From positions 7,502,001 to 7,566,000 of the forward strand of contig NZ_JBBOCJ010000001.1 in the NCBI RefSeq assembly GCF_038002345.1: 64,000 nucleotides of DNA. Direction: 5' to 3'. The notes beneath the pieces are model-generated. The model searched no databases and had not been told where the DNA came from. It saw nothing but the letters and a program-made list of their open reading frames with translations. Every line of letters starts with the position of its first letter. Position 1 is the stretch's first letter. Origin of the DNA: Paenibacillus sp. FSL M7-0420 (GTDB lineage: Bacteria > Bacillota > Bacilli > Paenibacillales > Paenibacillaceae). Shown one piece after another: positions 16,675-24,152 of this stretch. Position numbers and translations under genes: made by a program.

Positions 16675-17974
16675 AGTAGCTCTTAATCTCCTTCCATTCC
16701 TCCATGAACTGCTTGCGTAGCCAGCGGGGCTCCAGAATCTCGCAGCTGGAGCCGAAGCTCCGCAGCCACGGCTTGATCTCAAAGATCTCGTTCACCGTAA
16801 TCTCGTACAGGAAGGTCGTATCGGATTCTTCTGTAATCACTCCCCACTGCCCCTGCGCCTCGACCCGCTCCCGGATGAAGTTGGCGCCGGACCTGCTCGG
16901 GTTATAGAATCGGACGGCGACCTTCACCGCACGGTTGGTATCCGTTACCCAGCTATACTCCAATTGAGCCTCTAATTGCTGAAGTCTCTGCGCAAACTCC
17001 TCTTCATCTACAAGCTCGCCCTCTTCAACCTGGGTCAGGCCATCCATCCTTAATTTCTTAATCCCGGTCCGGCTGTGATAGCCGATCAGATACCAGCGCC
17101 CATACTGATGATCGTAGACGACACGCAGGGGAAGAAGGCTATCCGTAATCCCTGCCGATTCCCGCTCGAAGAGGGGGTTGGTGTTCTGGGAGGTGTAGTT
17201 CATGCCTTTTTTGGGCGACAGGTAGAGGAATTTGATTCTCCGCCGCTGCTGGATCGCCCCATGGATCGAATAGAGATGCGCCTCATCCAGAATCCGTGAA
17301 TGGTAATGATATTTGTACCGGTGGGTCTCCGTGGCTTCGGGAAGAATGCCCCGTAACCGCAGCGCCTTCTTCAAGGTGTCACGCAGGAGGTAACCCTGGA
17401 CAGACGGAATCTGCGTATTGGCAATGACATCTGCATAATCGAACAGGTCGAGTAGCTCGTCATCCGTAAGCTGGTCCAGCAGTTCGTTGGCTGCCTTGTA
17501 CCGGTAGGGACGCTTCTCATTTACCCTTACAATCACGCCGACCTCCTCCAGGTATTTCAGGTCTCCCCGGATGGTCTTCTCGTCCGGCAGCGGCGAATCG
17601 GCAGGCATCTGGTCACAACAGCCGTCATGCAGCTCCTTGGCCGTCAGTTCTTCGCTCTGAAGTGCGGTTAACAGCAGCGTCAGCCGGATGCTCTCCGTCT
17701 CCTTCAGCGATTTCGCCCGGAACAGGAACAGGAGCAGCGGATCGGCCGATTCATAGTAATTGTAGCGGAGCCATTCAGATAGCTCGGTGCCTTGTTCTGT
17801 GCTCAGATCCTGCTGCAGGACGGTTACCATCTCTTTGAGATTGCGCAGCGTTTTGTCATAGGTATGTACGGAAATGCCGAGCCGCTCGGCGAATTGCTGC
17901 CTGCTATAAGCTCCCCCGGCTAGTGACAGCATACGGAGAAACTGGATTTCTTTATCGAAGCTTTCCTTGGCCAT
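16661..17974 (-). CDS. WYL-domain transcriptional regulator with N-terminal HTH (first of a pair)
   Basis: A 437-residue protein. The N-terminal HTH (MAKESFDKEIQFLRMLSLAGGAYSRQQFAERLGISVHTYDKTL split over residues 1-45) is followed by a second winged-helix-like segment and a WYL domain (about 255-335: RRIKFLYLSPKKG, GRWYLIGYHSRTGIKKLRMDGL) and a C-terminal WCX extension. ATG 17974 is chosen because a GGAGG lies eight bases upstream. The gene is divergent from the nucleotidyltransferase, Hen1 and Pnkp genes and in tandem with another WYL gene. By analogy with CapW, BrxR or PafBC it could sense nucleic-acid damage and derepress its neighbours, but no operator was identified. Confidence 0.8.
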   Translation of the reverse strand: MAKESFDKEIQFLRMLSLAGGAYSRQQFAERLGISVHTYDKTLRNLKEMVTVLQQDLSTEQGTELSEWLRYNYYESADPLLLFLFRAKSLKETESIRLTLLLTALQSEELTAKELHDGCCDQMPADSPLPDEKTIRGDLKYLEEVGVIVRVNEKRPYRYKAANELLDQLTDDELLDLFDYADVIANTQIPSVQGYLLRDTLKKALRLRGILPEATETHRYKYHYHSRILDEAHLYSIHGAIQQRRRIKFLYLSPKKGMNYTSQNTNPLFERESAGITDSLLPLRVVYDHQYGRWYLIGYHSRTGIKKLRMDGLTQVEEGELVDEEEFAQRLQQLEAQLEYSWVTDTNRAVKVAVRFYNPSRSGANFIRERVEAQGQWGVITEESDTTFLYEITVNEIFEIKPWLRSFGSSCEILEPRWLRKQFMEEWKEIKSYYESL

Positions 17975-18151
17975 ATGTATACCTCCAGCCTGTAACGCGT
18001 TCATGAGTTGTAATAGTTAATACCTCTATTAAGCACCAGAGTTGCTTGAAAGGGAAGGTTTTTTGCCTGCTGCCATACTTTCACCCTGTTCACCCTTGGA
18101 AAAATGAGGGAAGATAAGGCCAGTGAAGCCGACTTTGAACGGAGGGATGGC

Positions 18152-18954
18152 ATGAACCCTATCAATACGCTCATCCATGAGCAATTGAAGCAGATTGAAC
18201 AAGAGGAGCAAGTGACGATCCTCTATGCCTGTGAATCGGGCAGCCGGGCGTGGGGCTTCCCCTCGCAGGACAGCGATTACGATGTGCGGTTCATTTATGT
18301 GCATCGGCCGGAGTGGTACCTATCGATCTGGGATACACGGGATGTCATAGAGCGTCCGATTAATAATATGCTGGATATTAGCGGCTGGGATCTGCGCAAA
18401 GCGCTGAAGCTGTTCCGTAAATCCAACCCCCGCTGCTGGAGTGGTTGCAATCGCCGATCCAGTATGCTGAGAAATTCAGTGTAGCGGAGCAGCTTAGAGG
18501 GATCTCACCGTATACTTTCTCGCCGCAATCCTGTATGTACCATTACCTGAATATGGCTAAGGGCAACTACCGGGATTACCTCCAGGGTGAGCAGGTGAAG
18601 ATCAAGAAATACTTCTACGTGCTGCGTCCGGTGCTGGCCTGTGAGTGGATTCGCCGGTACGGGGAGATGCCGCCGATGGCATTCGAAGTGCTGGTAGACC
18701 GGCTGATTCCAAGGGACAGTGAGCTGTGGCAGGTTGTGCAGCAACTGCTGGCCCGGAAGAAATCGGGTGAGGAGCTGGACCTGGAACTGCGGCTAAGTGC
18801 GATTAACGAGTATCTGGAGGAGCAACTGCAAGGGCTGGAGAAGACAGCGGCGGCATACCTCAGTGCCAAGACGGATAATAGGGACCGGGAGCTTGACGCT
18901 CTGTTCCGGGATGCCTTGCAGGAAGTGTGGGGGCTGAATTTAATTTTAAACTAA
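18152..18954 (+). pseudogene. MNT/YcgL-type nucleotidyltransferase, split by a frameshift
   Basis: The first part (18152 to about 18431) encodes the nucleotidyltransferase core GSRAWGFPSQDSDYDVRFIY, with the GS motif and the D-S-D metal-binding acids, and reaches LFRKSNP. The family continues with PLLEWLQSPIQYAE, which is found in the +1 frame from 18430 to 18954. Adding one C to the C run at 18427-18431 restores a single frame of about 267 residues, normal for the family (COG3541). The loss of one base in a homopolymer could be a real mutation, a programmed shift or a sequencing error. It precedes Hen1 and Pnkp on the same strand and probably modifies RNA or protein ends. Confidence 0.8.
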
Positions 18955-18977
18955 AAGTGAAAAGGATCGAAGGGGAA

Positions 18978-19084
18978 TTTTGGAACTGTAGGAGCGATAG
19001 CGACCGCCTTTATGGTTGGATTTCTACCGCCATTGGCGGTCTAAATCAGGAAATCCAACCATAACAGCGGCCGGAAGTCCAAAA
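18978..19084. repeat. Large imperfect palindromic element
   Basis: TTATGGTTGGATTTC pairs with GAAATCCAACCATAA across an inner hairpin ACCGCC/GGCGGT, and outer arms TTTTGGAACT/AGTCCAAAA extend the stem. It fills the gap between the nucleotidyltransferase and Hen1 genes. It looks like an interspersed palindromic repeat or a long structured leader; genome copies were not checked. Confidence 0.6.
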
Positions 19085-19157
19085 CTTCACCGAAGTGACG
19101 ACTAAGCTTTAAGTTAGGTTTTGCTGATAATGAACGACCGACAGGAGGAAGACAATC

Positions 19158-20423
19158 ATGGCTATTGTACAACTGAGATCAACGAACCCGCAGCTAAGTT
19201 TCATAATTAAAAAGAATCCGCAGAGCGGCATGCAGCTTCGCCCGGTCCGCCAGGGTATCGCTTACGGCTGGTATTCGGATGAGGCCACTTATAATGTGTA
19301 TTTCAAGGATGCTGATAATGAGGTCTCCTATAAAAAGAACGAAGGCGAGAGCTTCGAGTATCTCAATGTCTCCCGCTATAACACCCCGTTATTCCCGCTG
19401 AATGCGGTGAATGAGTTCTTCTCTACCCCGTTCAAGGCGCGGGATGAGCGGGATGCGGAGGGGTTTGAGCACTCTTTTACCATCCAGATGATTCATGTCG
19501 AGCGCCTGCATTACATCCGGTTCTTCGAGCAGCATCTGAAGGATTATACGTTCACCCTGGAGCATCAGGCGCATAAGAGCTATTCCCTGACCATTACTAC
19601 GCAGCTAAGCTTATACCACCTCCTGCATGTGGTCAGTGTGCTGTCCTTATTCTTATCGATCTTCGGGGATGAATATATCGATATTTCGGACCGGATTCTG
19701 GACAAATATATCCGCAGTCTGAACGTGATGGACGCCCCCTTCTATATCCGCAGCCTGTTCGCCCGGAATCTCCTGAAGACCCGGGAGCAGTTCAAGCGGT
19801 ACAAGGTGGCGGTCGAGCAAACGGAGCTGTATCCGATCGGTCTGGAATATGGCAGTACGGCGATGCAGCGGCGAACGTTCATCTCAGGTGTGCTTCCGTT
19901 CGATAAGCCCATTCTGGATATCGGCTGCGGGGAAGGCTTCTACGCCATTCCGTATGCCGGGAAGATCGAGGGCGCTTATTATGCGGTGGACATCAACGAG
20001 GAGCTGCTGGAGGTCGTGAACCGGAAGGCAAAGGCCAAGGAGCTCGATAACATCGTCACCTTCCGTTCGCTGGAGCATTTCCTGGAGCTGTACAACGGAG
20101 AGCAGGTGGATATCATACTGACTGAGGTTGTGGAGCATATGAGTGAGACGGAAGCGGCTGCGCTGATCCGGCAGATCATCCGCCATGTGGATTTCGGGCA
20201 GCTGATTGTGACTACGCCGAATGCGGATTTCAATCCTTACTATGAGCTGGAAGGCTTCCGGCACGAGGATCACAAGTGGGAAAAGAGTCAGGCGGCGTTC
20301 GAAGAGTGGCTGACCGCCACACTTCAAGGGCTGGGCGTAGAAGCCGAATTCTCGCTCGTGGGTGACCGGGTGGGCGACATTCGTACTTCGCAGAGCGCGA
20401 TTGTGCGCAGACAGGAGGGTTAG
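19158..20423 (+). CDS. hen1: Hen1, 3' terminal RNA ribose 2'-O-methyltransferase
   Basis: A 421-residue protein with the bacterial Hen1 layout. The N-terminal half (1-230) is the Hen1-specific domain; the C-terminal half is a SAM methyltransferase with motif I ILDIGCGEGFYAIPYA (about 250), a metal-binding EVVEHM (about 322) and HEDHKWE (about 368), matching the E-x-x-E-H and H sites that coordinate Mn in Hen1. The enzyme methylates the 2'-OH of the 3' end of cleaved RNA before ligation, protecting the repaired junction from being cut again. The next gene, three bases downstream, is its partner Pnkp. The start has a CAGGAGG site. Confidence 0.92.
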   Translation: MAIVQLRSTNPQLSFIIKKNPQSGMQLRPVRQGIAYGWYSDEATYNVYFKDADNEVSYKKNEGESFEYLNVSRYNTPLFPLNAVNEFFSTPFKARDERDAEGFEHSFTIQMIHVERLHYIRFFEQHLKDYTFTLEHQAHKSYSLTITTQLSLYHLLHVVSVLSLFLSIFGDEYIDISDRILDKYIRSLNVMDAPFYIRSLFARNLLKTREQFKRYKVAVEQTELYPIGLEYGSTAMQRRTFISGVLPFDKPILDIGCGEGFYAIPYAGKIEGAYYAVDINEELLEVVNRKAKAKELDNIVTFRSLEHFLELYNGEQVDIILTEVVEHMSETEAAALIRQIIRHVDFGQLIVTTPNADFNPYYELEGFRHEDHKWEKSQAAFEEWLTATLQGLGVEAEFSLVGDRVGDIRTSQSAIVRRQEG

Positions 20424-20426
20424 ACC

Positions 20427-23036
20427 ATGGACATTCAGACGAAGGTACACACGATATTCATGCTGGTGGGCGCGACGGAGTGCGGGAAGTCTACTTTTGC
20501 CAAAGAAGTGCTGATTCCACAGCTTAAGGCTGCGGACAGCGCTACAGGTCTGCGTACGAATGTGCAGTACCTCTCCTCAGACCTGATCCGTCAGGAGATC
20601 TTGGGCTACGATTACGATAAATACGACCAGGTCATGCTGGAGGCCAGCTCGCATACGTTCGCGCTGTTATTCGAGCGGCTGAAGCGGGTCACCTCCTGGC
20701 CGATTAATGCGGAGTTTGTCATTATGGATACGATAGGTCTCGCCGAGGATTACCGCAGCAAGGTGCGGGCGATTGCCCAGGAGAACCAGTATAATCTGGA
20801 GGTCATTCTGTTCGATTACCGTAAGCGGGAGGATTATTATGCCTCGGAGCGCTCGAAGAAGCTGATCTCGGGTCACCTGAACCGGCTGCGCCGGGAAGTG
20901 CTGCCAGTGCTGTCCCGCGAGGGCTACCATAGCATTCATAAGGTGCGGGCGAAGGATTTTCTGCTGGAAGGTCTGGAAGGTACTGATGATTCGGGGGAAA
21001 AGCGGCCGAACCCGGATTACCGGGTGCACATTCAGGACTGGGAGGCGTATGCCGCTGCGGTGCTTCCGCAGGAGCAGGAATACATTGTGGTCGGGGACGT
21101 ACACGAGTGTGTTCAAGAGCTGCAAGGGCTGCTGCGCAGCTACGGCTACCGGATTGAAGAAGGGAAGCTAAGCGCTACGGATAAGCTGAAGAATACACGG
21201 ATCATCCTGGCGGGCGACTGGATCGATAAGGGCAAGCAGACCCGGGAGATTATCGAGTTCTTGTATAGCAATCAGGAGCATTTCCTGCTGGTAATGGGTA
21301 ACCATGAGAATTTCGTCTATAAGTACCTGCGGGGGGAGATCAAGGGGACTGAGCCGGAGCTGCTGAGAACCTATTTCGATTCCACTCAGGTGTTACAGGA
21401 AGATGAGGAGCTGCTGCGCAAATTCTCCGTGCTGGTGGAGAGTGCGAAGCCCTTTTACCGCTATATCGGGAATCGGGGGCCTTCCTTCTATGTAACGCAT
21501 GCCCCTTGCCGCAATAAGTATATCGGGAAGCTGGATACGAATTCGCAGCGCCATCAGCGCAACTTCCGGCTGGACCGTGAGTCTGCGTATGAGCAGCAGC
21601 TGGAATTCCTGAAGGAGGAGGCGGAGGGGAATCATCCGTTCCATCTGTTCGGACATATTGCCGCGAAGCAGACGTTCCGGATCAAGAACAAATTACATCT
21701 GGATACGGGGGCGGTGCATGGGAACGGGCTGACTTCTGTCCTTATAACCTTCAAGCCGTTCTACAAAAGCCATAAATCCCGGCAGCAGCTATTGCAGGAG
21801 GATTTGCCTATCCTGTTCCGCGAAGTGAGCACAGTCTCCGTGGAGGAGCTGGATGCGGAGTCCATGCGCAGACTGCACTATTCCTCGCAGAATAAGGTCA
21901 ACTTCATCTCCGGGACGATGTCGCCTGCGGATAAGGATGAAGTAGCAGGCGAGCTGGAGTCACTGCGCAAGGGTCTGGATTATTTTGCCGGACGCGGGGT
22001 GTATGAGGTGGTCCTTCAGCCCAAGTATATGGGCTCGCGTTGCACAGTGTATCTGTACCGGGACGTAGAGCATTGCTATGCGGTTAGCCGCAACGGTTAT
22101 AAGGTCAAGGCTGTAGATCTGACGCCGGTCTATCAAGGTCTGCTGGACCGGTTCGGGGCGTATATGGAGGAGCAAGACATCCGCGTGCTGCTGCTGGACG
22201 GGGAGCTTTTGCCCTGGAAGGCGCTGGGGGAAGGGCTGATTGAACGCCAGTTCCAGCCGATTGGGCGGGCACTGGAGAACGAGCTTGCGTTCCTGAGAGA
22301 GCACGGGTTCGAGGAATCGCTCGGCGAGCTGATCCGGGAGTATGAAGCCAGCGGGTTCGAGCAGGACCAGCATCATCTGACCAAAGAGGCGCTTAACACC
22401 AGCTACGGCGCTCATGTGTACCAGACGTATAAGCATGTCCGCAGCATCCGGGATGCCTATGTGGGGCTTGACCAGCGGGACGAAGCGTACCGGGTGTATA
22501 AGCAGCAGCTGGAGCTGTATGCGGGGGATGCGGAGCTTGCGTATAAGCCGTTTGCCATATTGAAGGAAGTGCTGGAGAGCGGAGAGGAACGGCTGCCTGA
22601 AGGATTAACCTCGGAGCAGTACCGTTTCCTGAATGATGATGAGATTCTGGTGCTGGATCTGAAGGACACGGAAGCGTACCGCAGCGCAGAGGCGTTCTTC
22701 GCCACAATTACCGTAGAGCAGCAGATGGAAGGCATCGTCATCAAGCCGGAGCAAGAGCAACCGGGAGTGGTCCCTTACCTGAAGGTCCGTAATCCGGGGT
22801 ACCTGTCCATTATTTACGGCTACGACTACAGATTCCCGCACAAGTATTCCAAGCTGATGAAGCAGAAGAACATCGTGCCCAAGCTGCGGACATCCCTTGC
22901 CGAGTACCGGCTGGGTAAGCAAATGCTGGAGATTAAGCTGGAGGAGATCTCGGCCGACAACAGTGCCTATAAGCAGATTGCCGCGAACCTGTTGTTCGAG
23001 GTGACGAAGGAGAAGGAGATCGATCCGAGGTTATAA
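20427..23036 (+). CDS. pnkp: Pnkp, polynucleotide kinase-phosphatase-ligase RNA repair enzyme
   Basis: An 869-residue trifunctional enzyme, the length of Clostridium thermocellum Pnkp. Residues 1-180 are the 5' kinase, with P-loop GATECGKST at 15-23. Residues about 215-450 are a calcineurin-like 2',3' phosphatase: GDVHEC (222), GDWIDKG, GNHEN, THAP and FGH are visible. Residues about 490-869 are the ligase (adenylyltransferase) with the nucleotidyl-lysine in KYMGSR (Lys about 533) and VIKPE as a later motif. It heals and seals RNA ends with Hen1. Two positions differ from the usual signatures (GATECGKST rather than GSSGSGKST, GDVHEC rather than GDVHGC), so it belongs to a divergent branch; essential residues remain. 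Confidence 0.93.
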   Translation: MDIQTKVHTIFMLVGATECGKSTFAKEVLIPQLKAADSATGLRTNVQYLSSDLIRQEILGYDYDKYDQVMLEASSHTFALLFERLKRVTSWPINAEFVIMDTIGLAEDYRSKVRAIAQENQYNLEVILFDYRKREDYYASERSKKLISGHLNRLRREVLPVLSREGYHSIHKVRAKDFLLEGLEGTDDSGEKRPNPDYRVHIQDWEAYAAAVLPQEQEYIVVGDVHECVQELQGLLRSYGYRIEEGKLSATDKLKNTRIILAGDWIDKGKQTREIIEFLYSNQEHFLLVMGNHENFVYKYLRGEIKGTEPELLRTYFDSTQVLQEDEELLRKFSVLVESAKPFYRYIGNRGPSFYVTHAPCRNKYIGKLDTNSQRHQRNFRLDRESAYEQQLEFLKEEAEGNHPFHLFGHIAAKQTFRIKNKLHLDTGAVHGNGLTSVLITFKPFYKSHKSRQQLLQEDLPILFREVSTVSVEELDAESMRRLHYSSQNKVNFISGTMSPADKDEVAGELESLRKGLDYFAGRGVYEVVLQPKYMGSRCTVYLYRDVEHCYAVSRNGYKVKAVDLTPVYQGLLDRFGAYMEEQDIRVLLLDGELLPWKALGEGLIERQFQPIGRALENELAFLREHGFEESLGELIREYEASGFEQDQHHLTKEALNTSYGAHVYQTYKHVRSIRDAYVGLDQRDEAYRVYKQQLELYAGDAELAYKPFAILKEVLESGEERLPEGLTSEQYRFLNDDEILVLDLKDTEAYRSAEAFFATITVEQQMEGIVIKPEQEQPGVVPYLKVRNPGYLSIIYGYDYRFPHKYSKLMKQKNIVPKLRTSLAEYRLGKQMLEIKLEEISADNSAYKQIAANLLFEVTKEKEIDPRL

Positions 23037-23040
23037 AATG

Positions 23041-23076
23041 TCAAGGCAGGCTGCCGGGAAGCTCCCGGCAGTCTTG
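23041..23076 (+). terminator. Stem-loop terminator after pnkp
   Basis: CTGCCGGGA (23051) pairs with TCCCGGCAG (ending 23071) across a three-base loop, followed by TCTTGTT. Confidence 0.65.
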
Positions 23077-23110
23077 TTCGCGTACCTGTTTAGCCGCAGA
23101 AGGAGCTAAA

Positions 23111-23152
23111 ATGAAACAAAACGCCAGATTCCTGCAAGAAAACGCAGATTGA
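23111..23152 (+). CDS. Possible 13-residue leader peptide upstream of the LytTR gene
   Basis: ATG 23111 has AAGGAG at a good distance and encodes 13 residues (MKQNARFLQENAD) before TGA. The same bases hold a direct repeat that could instead be a LytTR binding site, so coding is doubtful. Confidence 0.2.
   Translation: MKQNARFLQENAD
23118..23150 (+). promoter_or_regulatory. Direct repeat, candidate LytTR binding site
   Basis: AAAACGCCAGATT (23118-23130) and AAAACGCAGATT (23139-23150) are repeated 21 bp apart, on the same helix face. LytTR regulators bind paired direct repeats with this spacing. The site is about 57 bp upstream of the regulator start, consistent with autoregulation. Confidence 0.5.
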
Positions 23153-23206
23153 TGGTCAAGACGCTTTTAGGATAATAATATGGGTGTTGAGAGGAGGCAG
23201 TGCCAG

Positions 23207-23656
23207 TTGGAGATTAGATTTGAAGCAGACACCGGCATGAACCGGGGATGGGCTAAGGTCGTTACGCATCCGGCGGAGCAGGAGCATTGGAAGAATCTTG
23301 AGGCAACCTTTCAAGCAGCAGAGAAGCGGATCATAGTGATCAATGCCAGCAATAACCGCCAGGTCTCCCTGGAGACAAGCAAGGTTGCGGTAATCGAAGT
23401 GGAAGACCGGATGTGCAGTGTACACCTGATTACCGGAGAGATGTACCTGCTGAATACGAGGCTGAAGTTCGCGCTGGAAGCGCTGGATACACCCGGGTTC
23501 ATCAAGATCAACAACCAGACCATCATCAATACCCGCTATATCAAAGAATTCTCGGCAACCGCTAATGCGCGGGTGGAAGTCCTGCTGACGAATGATAGTT
23601 CTTATACTGTCAGCCGCTACTATATCAATCATTTCAGGAGGAGTTATCATGGCTAA
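23207..23656 (+). CDS. LytTR-domain transcriptional regulator
   Basis: A 149-residue protein from a TTG start, chosen because GAGGAGG lies nine bases before it; an in-frame ATG at 23180 would add nine residues but has no ribosome site. There is no receiver domain: an N-terminal segment (1-50) is followed by a LytTR DNA-binding domain (about 55-149: KVAVIEVEDRMCSVHLITGEMYLLNTRLKFALEAL, FIKINNQTIINTRYIKEF). It overlaps the DUF3021 membrane gene by eight bases. Such LytTR-membrane protein pairs act as one-component switches in which the membrane protein restrains the regulator. Confidence 0.88.
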   Translation: MEIRFEADTGMNRGWAKVVTHPAEQEHWKNLEATFQAAEKRIIVINASNNRQVSLETSKVAVIEVEDRMCSVHLITGEMYLLNTRLKFALEALDTPGFIKINNQTIINTRYIKEFSATANARVEVLLTNDSSYTVSRYYINHFRRSYHG

Positions 23657-24059
23657 TCAGCTCAAGCAAGCATTCTTTCAGGTATTTACCCTTACGTCAC
23701 TCTGGGTCACGCTGCTGTTAACGGTGTTCTTCAGGGATCAGCCAGTGGAGATGCTGTATCTGTGGCGTCTGGCGGGCATCGCCGCCATCGCTGCTGTGCT
23801 ATTCGGCGTCATGTACAATGTGCTGTGGAATCACTTCACGCTGAAGCCGCTGTGGAATATTCTTATTGGATCGATTCTCAGTATTGCAGGCGGAATGGGC
23901 ATGGTGTGGTTGTTCTCTGTCGAGATGTTCGATTCCATCAGTGCCTGGTGGCCTGGAATGCTGCTGTTATCCGTGATCCTGCATACGGTTGCGTTCTACT
24001 TCTATGCCAGAGCGAACAGCAGGAAGTCGGCAGAAGAGCTGAATAAGATTTTGAAGTAA
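23649..24059 (+). CDS. DUF3021 membrane protein, partner of the LytTR regulator
   Basis: A 136-residue protein with four predicted transmembrane helices and the DUF3021 look (FTLTSLWVTLLLTVFF, WRLAGIAAIAAVLFGVMYNVLW). ATG 23649 has CAGGAGGAG upstream and overlaps the LytTR gene. It is probably a membrane sensor or inhibitor for that regulator; the signal is unknown. Confidence 0.82.
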   Translation: MANQLKQAFFQVFTLTSLWVTLLLTVFFRDQPVEMLYLWRLAGIAAIAAVLFGVMYNVLWNHFTLKPLWNILIGSILSIAGGMGMVWLFSVEMFDSISAWWPGMLLLSVILHTVAFYFYARANSRKSAEELNKILK

Positions 24060-24077
24060 CATGATGCGTGATGCCAA

Positions 24078-24115
24078 AAGAAGGAGAGCACCCGCCGGGG
24101 CTGCTCTCCTTCTTC
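24078..24115. terminator. Bidirectional terminator between DUF3021 and GH94 genes
   Basis: AAGAAGGAGAGCA pairs with TGCTCTCCTTCTT across an 11-base loop; A-rich on one side and T-rich on the other, between convergent genes. Confidence 0.75.
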
Positions 24116-24152
24116 GTATATACACTATGCCGTTCCTTGGACCGGCTTGGAG

